From: Woronichinia sp035285405 | GTDB lineage: Bacteria; Cyanobacteriota; Cyanobacteriia; Cyanobacteriales; Microcystaceae | Reading direction: 5' to 3' | DNA length: 12,214 nucleotides | Assembly (NCBI GenBank): GCA_035285405.1 | Contig: JAYKJI010000266.1 | Span: forward strand, 1 to 12,214 | Shown here: piece by piece, positions 6,217 through 12,214 of the stretch | Position numbering within the stretch: the stretch's first letter is position 1 | Layout of the letters: each line of letters opens with the position of its first letter | The notes under the pieces: model-generated | Told to the model about the DNA's origin: nothing | The model's input: the letters and a program-made list of their open reading frames with translations, nothing else | Database searches by the model: none | Made by a program: the position numbers and the translations under genes

Positions 6217-7096
6217 CACGGTTGATCGCCGAGGGGAAGGACAATGTTTATTGGATTACTATAGCCAGCATTATTCCCATTCCAGTCGAGAAACTTGGCA
6301 ACAACGTATTTTAGCAGGCCAAATTTTGGTCAATCAAAGGAGAGTAAATCCAGAGTATATTTTAAAAAAAGGTCAGTCTTTAAGTTATCACCGTCCTCCC
6401 TGGCAAGAACCGTCTGTTCCTCTCTATTTTGACGTACTTTATGAAGATGAAGATCTTTGGATTATTGCTAAACCGTCGGGTTTGCCCGTGTTGGCAGGGG
6501 GCGGTTTTTTAGAACATACTTTATTGCATCTTCTGCAACAGCGTTATCCTCAGGAAAATCCGATTCCCATCCATCGTTTAGGGCGGGGAACCTCTGGCAT
6601 CATGGTGATTGCCCGATCGCCCCTGGCTCGTGTTAATCTTAGTCAACAAATGCGCGATCGCCGTATTCAAAAAATTTATCGTGCCTTAATTGGCCCCAGT
6701 AACTTACCCGACTATTTTTCCATTGATCAAGCGATCGGCAAAATTCCCCATCCCATTTTAGGCTATCTTTACAGTGCAGTACCATACGGAAAAGCCTCTC
6801 AAAGTGATTGTTGGGTATTAAAAAGAAGGCAAGACAATACCCTTTTAAAGGTTCAAATCTTAACCGGTCGTCCTCACCAAATTCGCATTCATTTGGCCTC
6901 AATTGGCTATCCGCTTTTAGGGGATCCCCTCTATGAGATGGGAGGTGTTGCCAAAGCGATTTCAGATTCCGAACATCCTGCTATTCCCAGTGATTGTGGC
7001 TACCATCTCCACGCCTATCAATTAACCTTTGCTCATCCCCGTAGCCAAAAACGACTTGAGTTTATTTGTCCACCGCCCTCAATGTTAACCGAATAA
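6188..7096 (+). CDS. RluA-family RNA pseudouridine synthase-like protein with HRLG in place of HRLD
   Basis: RluA enzymes convert uridine to pseudouridine in rRNA or tRNA. This 302-residue protein has an N-terminal S4-like RNA-binding region (about 36-75, with RILAGQILVNQRRV), then the catalytic domain: VLYEDEDLWIIAKPSGLPV (83-101), PIHRLGRGTSGIMVIA (127-142), IQKIYRALI (160-168), and LTGRPHQIRIHLASIGYPLLGDPLY (225-249). In the HRLD motif the Asp is the catalytic residue; here codon 132 is GGG (Gly). I recall the same HRLGRGTSG form in plant and cyanobacterial relatives, so this may be a subfamily trait rather than a defect. The start at 6188 is kept because NQGW near the N-terminus looks conserved in cyanobacterial relatives. 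The overlap with the upstream gene suggests translational coupling. The RNA target is unknown. Confidence 0.88.
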   Translation: MSNQGWIYHDTVDRRGEGQCLLDYYSQHYSHSSRETWQQRILAGQILVNQRRVNPEYILKKGQSLSYHRPPWQEPSVPLYFDVLYEDEDLWIIAKPSGLPVLAGGGFLEHTLLHLLQQRYPQENPIPIHRLGRGTSGIMVIARSPLARVNLSQQMRDRRIQKIYRALIGPSNLPDYFSIDQAIGKIPHPILGYLYSAVPYGKASQSDCWVLKRRQDNTLLKVQILTGRPHQIRIHLASIGYPLLGDPLYEMGGVAKAISDSEHPAIPSDCGYHLHAYQLTFAHPRSQKRLEFICPPPSMLTE

Positions 7097-7176
7097 TCAT
7101 CAATTTTGTTTATGATTTTTAGCATTAATGGCATAATAAAAGCGAGTCAAAATTTAGAGAATTTGTCTTTTGTCCC

Positions 7177-7650
7177 ATGGCCTATAAGTTACTCTTTGTG
7201 TGTTTAGGTAATATCTGTCGATCGCCGGCGGCGGAAAATATTATGAATGTTTTAATTGCGGAAGCAGGACTGACTGACAAAATTCAGTGTGATTCAGCTG
7301 GAACTTCTAGTTATCACATTGGTTCTCCCCCTGATCATCGTATGGCTGCCCGTTTAAAACAGCGCGATTTACCGGCCAGTGGTCATGCTAGACAATTTGA
7401 GCGATCGGATTTTGCCGAATTTGATCTGATTTTAGCAATGGATAAGGACAATTACCGCCAAATTATGGCCCTAGATCGGGAAGGACGCTACGGAGATAAA
7501 GTGAAGTTAATGTGTAGTTATGCTCGTCATCATCAGCTTAAAGAAGTTCCCGATCCCTACTATGGAGGACAGGCGGGATTTGATCGGGTTATTGATTTGT
7601 TATTGGATGCCTGTAGCGGTTTGTTAGAGGAGGTAAAAGCCCAGCTTTAA
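7177..7650 (+). CDS. Low-molecular-weight protein tyrosine phosphatase
   Basis: This 157-residue cytosolic phosphatase removes phosphate from phosphotyrosine, or less specifically from other phosphoesters. The P-loop CX5R is CLGNICRSP, with nucleophile Cys9 and Arg15, and the general acid is Asp126 in VPDPYYGG. DSAGTSSYHIGSPPD (39-53) and LILAMDKDNYRQI (84-96) are also typical. Length is normal for the family. The ATG at 7177 places the P-loop correctly; no ribosome binding site is obvious. The 80-base AT-rich spacer before it leaves room for its own promoter. It converges on yidD with 34 bases between the stops. No tyrosine kinase or exopolysaccharide gene is adjacent, so the substrate cannot be guessed. 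Confidence 0.94.
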   Translation: MAYKLLFVCLGNICRSPAAENIMNVLIAEAGLTDKIQCDSAGTSSYHIGSPPDHRMAARLKQRDLPASGHARQFERSDFAEFDLILAMDKDNYRQIMALDREGRYGDKVKLMCSYARHHQLKEVPDPYYGGQAGFDRVIDLLLDACSGLLEEVKAQL

Positions 7651-7684
7651 ACAACAATGACAATTTTCTAAGCATTTTCAAGAA

Positions 7685-7909
7685 CTAATGATCGTGAGAG
7701 TGCGGCACGGGATCATAACCGCCTGGGTGCCAAGGATGGCAACGTAAAATGCGCTTTAGAGCTAACCATCCCCCTCGCAATGGGCCAAAAGCGGCGATCG
7801 CGTCCAAGGCATATTGGGAACAGGTGGGCTGAAAACGACAGGAGGGGAGAAACAGGGGAGAAATGAAACGACGATAGCCTTTAATCAATCCGAGCAGAAG
7901 GTATTTCAT
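7685..7909 (-). CDS. yidD: Membrane protein insertion efficiency factor YidD
   Basis: This small 74-residue protein assists YidC/Oxa1-dependent insertion of inner-membrane proteins. It has the family pattern GYRRFISPLF-x-PSCRFQPTCSQYALDAI (11-39) followed by G-x-LRGGWLALKRILRCHPWHPGGYDPVP (42-69), with all the conserved cysteines. The tail ends HSHDH. Elsewhere yidD often lies with rpmH, rnpA and yidC; here it stands alone between the phosphatase and the exported CHAP-like protein. The ATG at 7909 gives the expected MKYLLLGLIKGYRRF beginning. Confidence 0.96.
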   Translation of the reverse strand: MKYLLLGLIKGYRRFISPLFLPSCRFQPTCSQYALDAIAAFGPLRGGWLALKRILRCHPWHPGGYDPVPHSHDH

Positions 7910-8052
7910 ACAATGATTTTAAGCTTACTGTTTAAGATACTAACCAATTTAGTGATCTAGCAGCGTATCAGCTTTCCCAGTTGATTAGCGACATCAGTTC
8001 TATGAATTATCCTATAAAAATATCCTCATCTCACCATCAATACAGCGCAAAA

Positions 8053-8751
8053 ATGATAAAAACAGGGCGATCGCCGCAGGCCTTACTTTTTAGCATCTTA
8101 GTTTTGGGTCATCTAAGTTCTCCCCTCTTAGTTCAAGCTTCCCCTTGCCTCAATTACGCCATTAATCCTCGCACCGGTAAACAGGAATGTTTTGATTCCC
8201 TCCAGAGACCCTCCTCCTCTGCTTCTCCTACTTCCCAATCTTCCCAACCCTCTCCATCAAAGCCAGGGGGTCTAAATCAAAAAATTTATAACTATGCCCT
8301 CAATCATCTGGGAAAACAAGTCGGAGATGGAGAATGCGCGACCTTGACTTACAACGCGCTCAAAACGGCTCAAGCTCAAAATTTTGATGAGTTGGGGCCC
8401 ACCGGATTGGATGCGGACTATGTTTGGGGCAAATTGATTGCGACCATTACTCCTCAGCAAAAAAATCTCTCCCCAGTGCAAATCGGTGATATTGTCCAGT
8501 TTCGGAATGTCTCAACCTATAAAAAAATTACTCAACCTGATGGTTCCTGGCAATCCTGGACAAATAGTTATGCTCACCATACAGCTATTGTGCCCGGGAT
8601 TTCTGGGCATCAGATTTTCCTGCTCCAGCAAAATGTGGGCAATGATCCCCAACGCCAAAAAACGGTACAAAAAGGACAAATTGAGGTGGATAGTCTTCAG
8701 ACGGGCACTCTCTGGATTTATCGCCCCTTACCCATTACCAAACCTCACTAG
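8053..8751 (+). CDS. Exported CHAP/NlpC-P60-like cysteine hydrolase-fold protein
   Basis: From the ATG at 8053 the protein is 232 residues and begins with a clear signal peptide: basic MIKTGR, a hydrophobic core (about 10-27) and a likely cleavage after VQA-S. A Ser/Pro/Gln linker follows (54-72), then a domain of about 155 residues. GDGECATLTYNAL puts Cys95 at a helix start, YAHHTAIV gives His175/176, and LLQQNVGND gives Asn194: the Cys-His-Asn order of the CHAP/NlpC papain-like fold. QIGDIVQFRN (143-152) is the usual strand before the His. The likely role is cleavage of peptidoglycan peptides or amides in the periplasm, but no substrate can be read. Earlier starts at 8002 (ATG) and 7981 (TTG) would bury the signal peptide; none has a ribosome binding site. 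It is divergent from yidD. Confidence 0.7.
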   Translation: MIKTGRSPQALLFSILVLGHLSSPLLVQASPCLNYAINPRTGKQECFDSLQRPSSSASPTSQSSQPSPSKPGGLNQKIYNYALNHLGKQVGDGECATLTYNALKTAQAQNFDELGPTGLDADYVWGKLIATITPQQKNLSPVQIGDIVQFRNVSTYKKITQPDGSWQSWTNSYAHHTAIVPGISGHQIFLLQQNVGNDPQRQKTVQKGQIEVDSLQTGTLWIYRPLPITKPH

Positions 8752-8950
8752 TCCAAACATAATCAAATAAATATTAATTAATTCTTAAGAAATTGAAAAT
8801 ATTGACTGAGCAGTGATAAGGGCTATTGGAATTGAGTAAAGCAAGATTTTCTTCGTAAAGTTTAGTGAAATAAATATTTAAGATTAAATTAACAATTCCT
8901 CATAAAACAGATTGGCCCTAACAAATCTTGGGTAAAGCGAGAAAAAAAGC

Positions 8951-9045
8951 TGGGGATCAACAAGAAAATGTATAAAACGTAACGAAAACAAGGTTGTCGG
9001 TCAATCCCTGACCATGTTAAGTTATGAATTATAGGGTGATCCCCA
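8951..9045 (+). repeat. Long inverted repeat enclosing a small hairpin (possible structured leader or small RNA)
   Basis: TGGGGATCA at 8951-8959 is the exact reverse complement of TGATCCCCA at 9037-9045. Inside lies a second perfect dyad, GGTCA at 8999-9003 and TGACC at 9009-9013 with a five-base loop. The whole would fold as a closed multi-part RNA upstream of the zinc-ribbon gene. No known riboswitch motif is recognised; the inner dyad could instead be an operator. Confidence 0.4.
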
Positions 9046-9125
9046 TTTAATAAAATATCTATATTTTTAGGACTCTAGCTTCCCTCCCATGAATAAATTA
9101 CTGGATACAAAAACATATTTAAGAC

Positions 9126-9130
9126 AGGAG
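9126..9130 (+). promoter_or_regulatory. Ribosome binding site of the zinc-ribbon gene
   Basis: AGGAG six bases before the ATG at 9137. It is the clearest Shine-Dalgarno sequence in the window and decides the start against the in-frame ATG at 9089, which has none. Confidence 0.75.
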
Positions 9131-9136
9131 ACCGTT

Positions 9137-9328
9137 ATGACTCATTCTCAAACGATTCGTTGTCCCAATTGCGGTAATCATGCTATTCGTCAACAAATTA
9201 TTCATCTAAATGTGACGGAAACAGCTTGTCCTGTCTGTGATTATCTCATGATTAATTGTACAAGTACTGGTAACGTTCTAGAGTCCTACGCACCAGGGCT
9301 AAAGGGTTTTAGTCAAGCTGTCTCCTGA
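9137..9328 (+). CDS. Small zinc-ribbon protein
   Basis: A 63-residue protein with two CxxC knuckles, C9-PN-C12 (IRCPNCGNHAIR) and C31-PV-C34 (ACPVCDYLMINC), 18 residues apart, which should bind one zinc ion. The tail reads TGNVLESYAPGLKGFSQAVS. It resembles small conserved cyanobacterial zinc-ribbon proteins sometimes labelled PriA-like in automatic annotation, but it has no helicase part and its function is unknown. The start at 9137 is set by AGGAG at 9126; a start at 9089 would add 16 residues. It is monocistronic, with a long untranslated upstream stretch and a strong terminator about 57 bases after the stop. Confidence 0.82.
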   Translation: MTHSQTIRCPNCGNHAIRQQIIHLNVTETACPVCDYLMINCTSTGNVLESYAPGLKGFSQAVS

Positions 9329-9384
9329 AAAATAGTTCATTCCTTTTCTGCAAAGCAATTTAGTCATTTCATACTCTAACTGAG

Positions 9385-9415
9385 GGACGCGGTAAGTGCG
9401 TCCTTTCTCTTTTTT
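9385..9415 (+). terminator. Rho-independent terminator after the zinc-ribbon gene
   Basis: GGACGC (9385-9390) pairs with GCGTCC (9398-9403) around a seven-base loop, followed by TTTCTCTTTTTT. The U-tract is on the plus-strand side only, so it ends the zinc-ribbon transcript; it is not a good terminator for the convergent substrate-binding-protein gene. Confidence 0.85.
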
Positions 9416-9430
9416 GGAGGTATTTTACCT

Positions 9431-10747
9431 TTAAGAGCCAAGGGAATTCCAGGTTTGGGCAGCTTCCTCTAGGGCCTGATCAACGGTTTTTTGTTTAAGC
9501 ATGGCGGCTCCTAAGTTCTCATAGATTGCTTTTTGTAACTGATTAAGATTTTTCATGGGGGGAATCAGTACCTCCGCATCTTTGAGTTGGGCTGCGCTCA
9601 CCTGTCGGGCCTGTTGAACAGAAGAAACCTTTTTATCCTTGGCGATCGCGGCAATGTATTGTTTGACCGCATCAGTGGTGGAAGGAAGAACGTTAGCGGC
9701 CTGGGCAAAGGCTAATTGATTTTGAGTATTAGTAACGAAAAGGGCAAACTTTAGGGCGGCCTCCTCATTTTTCGTGGTACGAGGAATGGTTAAGTTCATG
9801 ACCGCCACATTCTTTTTCCCTGTTTTGCCGGTAATTTGGGGGGCTGCTGCCGAGATCTTGGCAATGGTGGGGGCATTAGTGGCAATACTGTTTAAAAATT
9901 CTGCTCCCGATCCCAAAAGGGCGATCGCCCCAGATTGATATAACTCCACCGCATGACGATGGCCCTGGGTTAAAACTTCAGGGGGCAATAATCCTTGTTG
10001 ATAAAGATCCACCCAATATTGAAAAGCCGCCTTGCCTTCAGGACTATTAAAAGCCGCTTTGCCCGACTCATCCACTAACTTAACTCCCATTTGTACCATG
10101 CTTTCTAATACTTCCGCCGAATCGTTGGCCGAGAAAGTCACAAAAAAGGCATACTTACCAGTTTTTTCCTTGATCGTTTTTGCAGTTTGGGCCAATTCAG
10201 CAAATGTAGCGGGTGGTTTTTGAATACCGGCTTGTTTTAAAAGGTCTTGATTATAAATTGTCACTCTGGTAGTGAGATACCAGGGAACGCCAAAACTGGC
10301 TCCATTGAGGGTATTTGCCTGCCAAATATTAGGTAAATATTGCGCTTTGATGGCAGGAGGCACTTTTTCGTTAAGGTTTAGCCAGGCATTTTTCGTGGCT
10401 AACTGGGAGGCAAAGGTCGGGTTTAAATTAACAACATCTGGGGCGGTATTGGCAGAAACGGCCGTTAAAATTTTACTCTCCATTGCCTCCCAGGGAATAT
10501 CCACCCAATTGACCTGAACCCCAGGGTTATCACGGCTAAAATCACGAATCAGATTATTAAAAAAGGTAGTATGTTGGGGTTGAAGCTGCATTGTCCAAAA
10601 GGCTAGATTTGCTCCCCCCGCCGAATTCTGGGAGGTAGAATTACTGGAGTTCGTCGTTTGCCCCCCGCCACAACTGATTAACCAGCTTAGGAATAAGCCG
10701 CAGAGTCCCCACAGTAAGCCTTTTCTCAGTTTTTTGAACAGTGCCAT
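9431..10747 (-). CDS. ABC transporter substrate-binding lipoprotein, sugar type (family 1)
   Basis: This 438-residue periplasmic solute-binding protein of the UgpB/MalE-like group (COG1653) would deliver a sugar or similar compound to an ABC importer. It starts with a lipoprotein signal: MALFKKLRKG, a hydrophobic core and lipobox LISC with Cys26, followed by a Ser/Asn/Thr-rich linker (27-46). The mature part begins NLAFWTMQ. TAPDVVNLNPTFASQLA, FGVPWYLTTRVTIYNQDLLKQAGI with PPATFAELAQTA, and NEEAALKFALFV are typical. No permease or ATPase gene is next to it, so the substrate is unknown and its partners must be elsewhere. The ATG at 10747 places the signal peptide correctly; GGGGAAGAAG precedes it at a rather long distance. 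It lies 90 bases downstream of cdsA on the same strand but probably has its own promoter. Confidence 0.93.
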   Translation of the reverse strand: MALFKKLRKGLLWGLCGLFLSWLISCGGGQTTNSSNSTSQNSAGGANLAFWTMQLQPQHTTFFNNLIRDFSRDNPGVQVNWVDIPWEAMESKILTAVSANTAPDVVNLNPTFASQLATKNAWLNLNEKVPPAIKAQYLPNIWQANTLNGASFGVPWYLTTRVTIYNQDLLKQAGIQKPPATFAELAQTAKTIKEKTGKYAFFVTFSANDSAEVLESMVQMGVKLVDESGKAAFNSPEGKAAFQYWVDLYQQGLLPPEVLTQGHRHAVELYQSGAIALLGSGAEFLNSIATNAPTIAKISAAAPQITGKTGKKNVAVMNLTIPRTTKNEEAALKFALFVTNTQNQLAFAQAANVLPSTTDAVKQYIAAIAKDKKVSSVQQARQVSAAQLKDAEVLIPPMKNLNQLQKAIYENLGAAMLKQKTVDQALEEAAQTWNSLGS

Positions 10748-10781
10748 GAATTGCTTCTTCCCCTAGCCATAAGTCGAAACT

Positions 10782-10787
10782 ATTATA
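10782..10787 (-). promoter_or_regulatory. Possible -10 box of the substrate-binding-protein gene
   Basis: A perfect TATAAT on the minus strand, about 35 bases before the ATG at 10747, inside the 90-base gap after cdsA. No good -35 box is seen at the proper distance, so this rests on the -10 match and position alone. Confidence 0.4.
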
Positions 10788-10837
10788 GGTGAGAAAGGAC
10801 TTTTTCCCGATGGACGATTATTTGAGAGGGATCAAAT

Positions 10838-11725
10838 TCAGGATAAAAATGGCAATAAAAAGATCACAAAGTAGTAAACCAATGGGGCGGTAAAGACATA
10901 GCTGTCAGTGCGATCCAGAATGCCGCCATGGCCTGGAATCAGTTCTCCCGAATCCTTTACCCCTGCGTCGCGCTTCATCATCGATTCGGTTAAGTCCCCT
11001 AACAAACTCACGATACCAATCAACATCCCTAGTAAGGCTCCCGTAATTTCCCAATAGGGCCAGTTGAGATACCAGGCTCCCAGTTCTGCCACGAGAATGC
11101 TGCCTAGTACTCCCCAAAGGGCTCCTTCCACAGTTTTTTTGGGACTAATATCGGATAATCGCGTGCGTCCTAACCATTTGCCCATGCAATAGGCTCCTAT
11201 ATCGGCTGCCCAAATACAACTAAAGGCAAGCAATGTCACCATCAAACCAGAGGGAAAAAGTTCGGGATGAGTCCAGGATTCTGGCCAGTAACCCATGAGC
11301 GGTAGATTGCTGGTAATACTATCTAGGGTTTCAGGAAAATTGGGCAATCCTAACCGCAGTCGCACCCAGTAGCTCGGTAGATAGCCCCCATAGAATAAAC
11401 CTAGGAGAGAAGTCGAAATGTCGGCAATGGTGGCCATTTTCGGCTGAAACAACAGGTAAAAGCAAATTAATGTTCCTGTCAGTGGGAAAAAGGCATCGGT
11501 AAGTTGAGGTGTGACAGTGGCACTAATTAATAACAGTAGCGAGAGCACAATTGTCGTTTTGGTGGCGGGTGCAATTCCTTTGGCTCGGACTAATTGAAAA
11601 TATTCCCTTAGCCCTAGATAAATGACCAGGGCGATCGCAGTGGCAAAATACCAACCACCCAGAATGAGCATTCCCAAAGCAAGGGAAATAGCAATAATCG
11701 CGCTTACAATCCGAGTCCAAGGCAT
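10838..11725 (-). CDS. cdsA: Phosphatidate cytidylyltransferase (CDP-diacylglycerol synthase)
   Basis: CdsA makes CDP-diacylglycerol from CTP and phosphatidate in the cytoplasmic membrane, the precursor of phosphatidylglycerol, which is essential for thylakoids. From the ATG at 11725 it has 295 residues and about eight hydrophobic segments. The family signature is complete: SMMKRDAGVKDSGELIP-x-HGG-x-LDR-x-D at about 248-274, with the acidic metal-site residues. CIWAADIGAY (170-179) and SPKKTVEG (194-201) are also conserved. An in-frame TTG at 11773 would add 16 polar residues; MPWTRIVSAI is the more likely beginning because related proteins start at the membrane segment. Neither start has a clear ribosome binding site. 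The second element begins about 105 bases upstream, so the promoter must lie in that short space or in the element. Confidence 0.95.
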   Translation of the reverse strand: MPWTRIVSAIIAISLALGMLILGGWYFATAIALVIYLGLREYFQLVRAKGIAPATKTTIVLSLLLLISATVTPQLTDAFFPLTGTLICFYLLFQPKMATIADISTSLLGLFYGGYLPSYWVRLRLGLPNFPETLDSITSNLPLMGYWPESWTHPELFPSGLMVTLLAFSCIWAADIGAYCMGKWLGRTRLSDISPKKTVEGALWGVLGSILVAELGAWYLNWPYWEITGALLGMLIGIVSLLGDLTESMMKRDAGVKDSGELIPGHGGILDRTDSYVFTAPLVYYFVIFLLPFLS

Positions 11726-11771
11726 AGCAAGGGAGGGCTGCGTTTGAAAATTAGACTGGGGAAGACGGGCC

Positions 11772-11814
11772 AAGGTTAAAAAATCGTTAGCTAATCTTTA
11801 ATGGCATTAACCTT
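11772..11814. repeat. Inverted repeat upstream of cdsA
   Basis: AAGGTTAA (11772-11779) is the reverse complement of TTAACCTT (11807-11814), with 27 bases between. It spans the alternative TTG start of cdsA and may be a leader hairpin or a binding site. Confidence 0.3.
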
Positions 11815-11836
11815 TTCTTATTCTTATCAGAAAAAT

Positions 11837-11874
11837 GGGTTTTAAACCCTGTCGTTCTACAACGGCTTTATATG
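11837..11874 (+). repeat. Left-end hairpin block related to that of the tnpB element
   Basis: GGGTTT (11837-11842) pairs with AAACCC (11844-11849); GTCGTT (11851-11856) pairs with AACGGC (11861-11866) with one G-U pair; CTTTATATG follows at 11866-11874. The minus strand at 4655-4610 has the same parts in the same order. Confidence 0.65.
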
Positions 11875-11880
11875 AGATAG

Positions 11881-12214
11881 AGTTAATACTACAATATCCC
11901 ACAACAGGAAAGGTAAGCAACCTGTCTAAAAACCTAGTCGCCTAACGGCATAAAGCTGAACCTTGACAATTGAATCTAGGCGGTTCTACTGCATTGTTCT
12001 AGTTTCTCCTAGCAGTGGGTAAAAGATTCATGGGACTAGACAACCAGTTTTTGAAACAAATATTTGAAATAAATACGTTTCAACTCAAAAAGGACTCGTA
12101 GTAATACGAATAGGGTAGGGCATACCCGAATTTAACGCTTGGGGAGAATCCCACCTCTGGTTAAAGCACTGCAAGGTACTTTAGTTAAGTGGTTTCGTTG
12201 AGCCAAGAATCCTC
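11881..12214 (+). ncRNA. Large structured RNA, candidate omega/HEARO-like guide RNA (3' end outside the window)
   Basis: Stems visible in order: ACAGG/CCTGT (11904-11908 with 11921-11925); a crossing pair CCTAG/CTAGG (11933-11937 with 11976-11980) and GAACC/GGTTC (11958-11962 with 11982-11986), forming a pseudoknot; GCC/GGC around TAAC (11940-11949); TACTGC/GCAGTG (11987-11992 with 12012-12017); TTGAAAC/GTTTCAA (12051-12057 with 12077-12083); TCGTA/TACGA around a GUAA tetraloop (12096-12109); GGGTA/TACCC (12113-12127); TTTAAC/GTTAAA (12131-12136 with 12160-12165) enclosing GGG/CCC; and CACT/AGTG (12167-12191). It follows an IS200/IS605-type left end. Such density is unusual for plain intergenic DNA. 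The family assignment is inference; it is not RNase P, tmRNA or an obvious group II intron. Confidence 0.55.

Larger units (their letters stand above)
8752..9136. other. AT-rich non-coding interval
   Basis: About 385 bases without a credible gene. The first ~190 bases are very AT-rich and include the palindrome TTCTTAAGAA, with no clear terminator for the exported protein. The second half holds the inverted-repeat structure at 8951-9045, and the remainder should contain the promoter of the zinc-ribbon gene. An in-frame ATG at 9089 could extend that gene but is not preferred. Confidence 0.6.
11830..12214 (+). mobile_element. Second IS200/IS605-superfamily element, left part (continues past the window); no ORF inside so far
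   Basis: The start of this stretch matches the left end of the tnpB element: GAAAAA, TGGGTTT, AAACCC, a GTC...GAC/GGC hairpin and GGCTTTATATG in the same order and spacing apart from loop length. The next ~330 bases have stops in the frames I read and no TnpB remnant, but contain dense RNA structure. The last bases, TTGAGCCAAGAATCCTC, resemble sequence that precedes the terminal hairpin or the ORF in guide-RNA-bearing elements. The boundary near 11830 is approximate. Two readings fit: an IscB-type (ISC) element, in which the omega/HEARO RNA lies at the left end ahead of the ORF, or a gene-less derivative keeping only ends and RNA. No HIP1 site is present. Confidence 0.5.

Noticed and set aside
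11881..12000. Remnant of a tnpB coding region in the second element
   Set aside because: Plus-strand frames from about 11890 hit stops quickly and show no TnpB motifs.
11881..12214. Group I or group II intron, RNase P RNA or a riboswitch as identity of the structured RNA
   Set aside because: No group II domain V or GUGYG start, no group I core order, no RNase P or cobalamin-type conserved boxes were found, and an element left end directly precedes it.

Overview
The window is chromosomal DNA from a cyanobacterium. The palindrome GCGATCGC (HIP1, a cyanobacterial signature) occurs about 16 times, against well under one expected by chance. Several genes are also of cyanobacterial type: a short ribosomal protein L32 with an acidic tail, a caspase-homologue membrane protein fused by overlap to an RluA gene, and CdsA. 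The style fits a unicellular, Synechocystis/Microcystis-like lineage, but the species cannot be named from sequence alone.

Layout. At 3-680 (+) is the C-terminal half of a two-partner-secretion (TpsB/ShlB) outer-membrane transporter. It converges with, and overlaps by 4 nt, a leftward three-gene cluster (3318-677): a sulfite-oxidase-like molybdopterin protein, dihydropteroate synthase (folP) and an aldo/keto reductase with an eight-cysteine Fe-S tail. A tnpB-only IS200/IS605 element (about 3352-4672, minus) sits directly upstream of that cluster and separates it from rpmF (4724-4903, minus). Rightward from 4978 come a predicted inactive caspase-like membrane protein, an RluA-family pseudouridine synthase overlapping it by 29 nt, and a low-molecular-weight phosphotyrosine phosphatase. 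Then follow yidD (minus), an exported CHAP/NlpC-like protein, a non-coding AT-rich stretch with a long inverted repeat, a 63-residue zinc-ribbon protein with a good terminator, a lipoprotein sugar-type ABC substrate-binding protein (minus) and cdsA (minus).

The last ~385 bases (11830-12214) are the most interesting part. They begin with a block clearly related to the left end of the tnpB element: paired hairpins followed by GGCTTTATATG. That block is followed not by an ORF but by about 330 bases dense in nested stems, a candidate pseudoknot and a GUAA tetraloop. I read this as the start of a second IS200/IS605-superfamily element encoding a large guide-type (omega/HEARO-like) RNA. It would be either the 5' RNA of an IscB-type element whose ORF lies past the window or a gene-less derivative mobilised in trans. 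No tnpA is present, so neither element could move by itself.

Among the host genes, three carry substitutions at family hallmark positions: HRLG instead of HRLD in the RluA protein, Tyr/Thr in place of the His/Cys dyad in the caspase homologue, and VVGY instead of VRGY in the TpsB protein. No restriction, CRISPR or phage module is visible.
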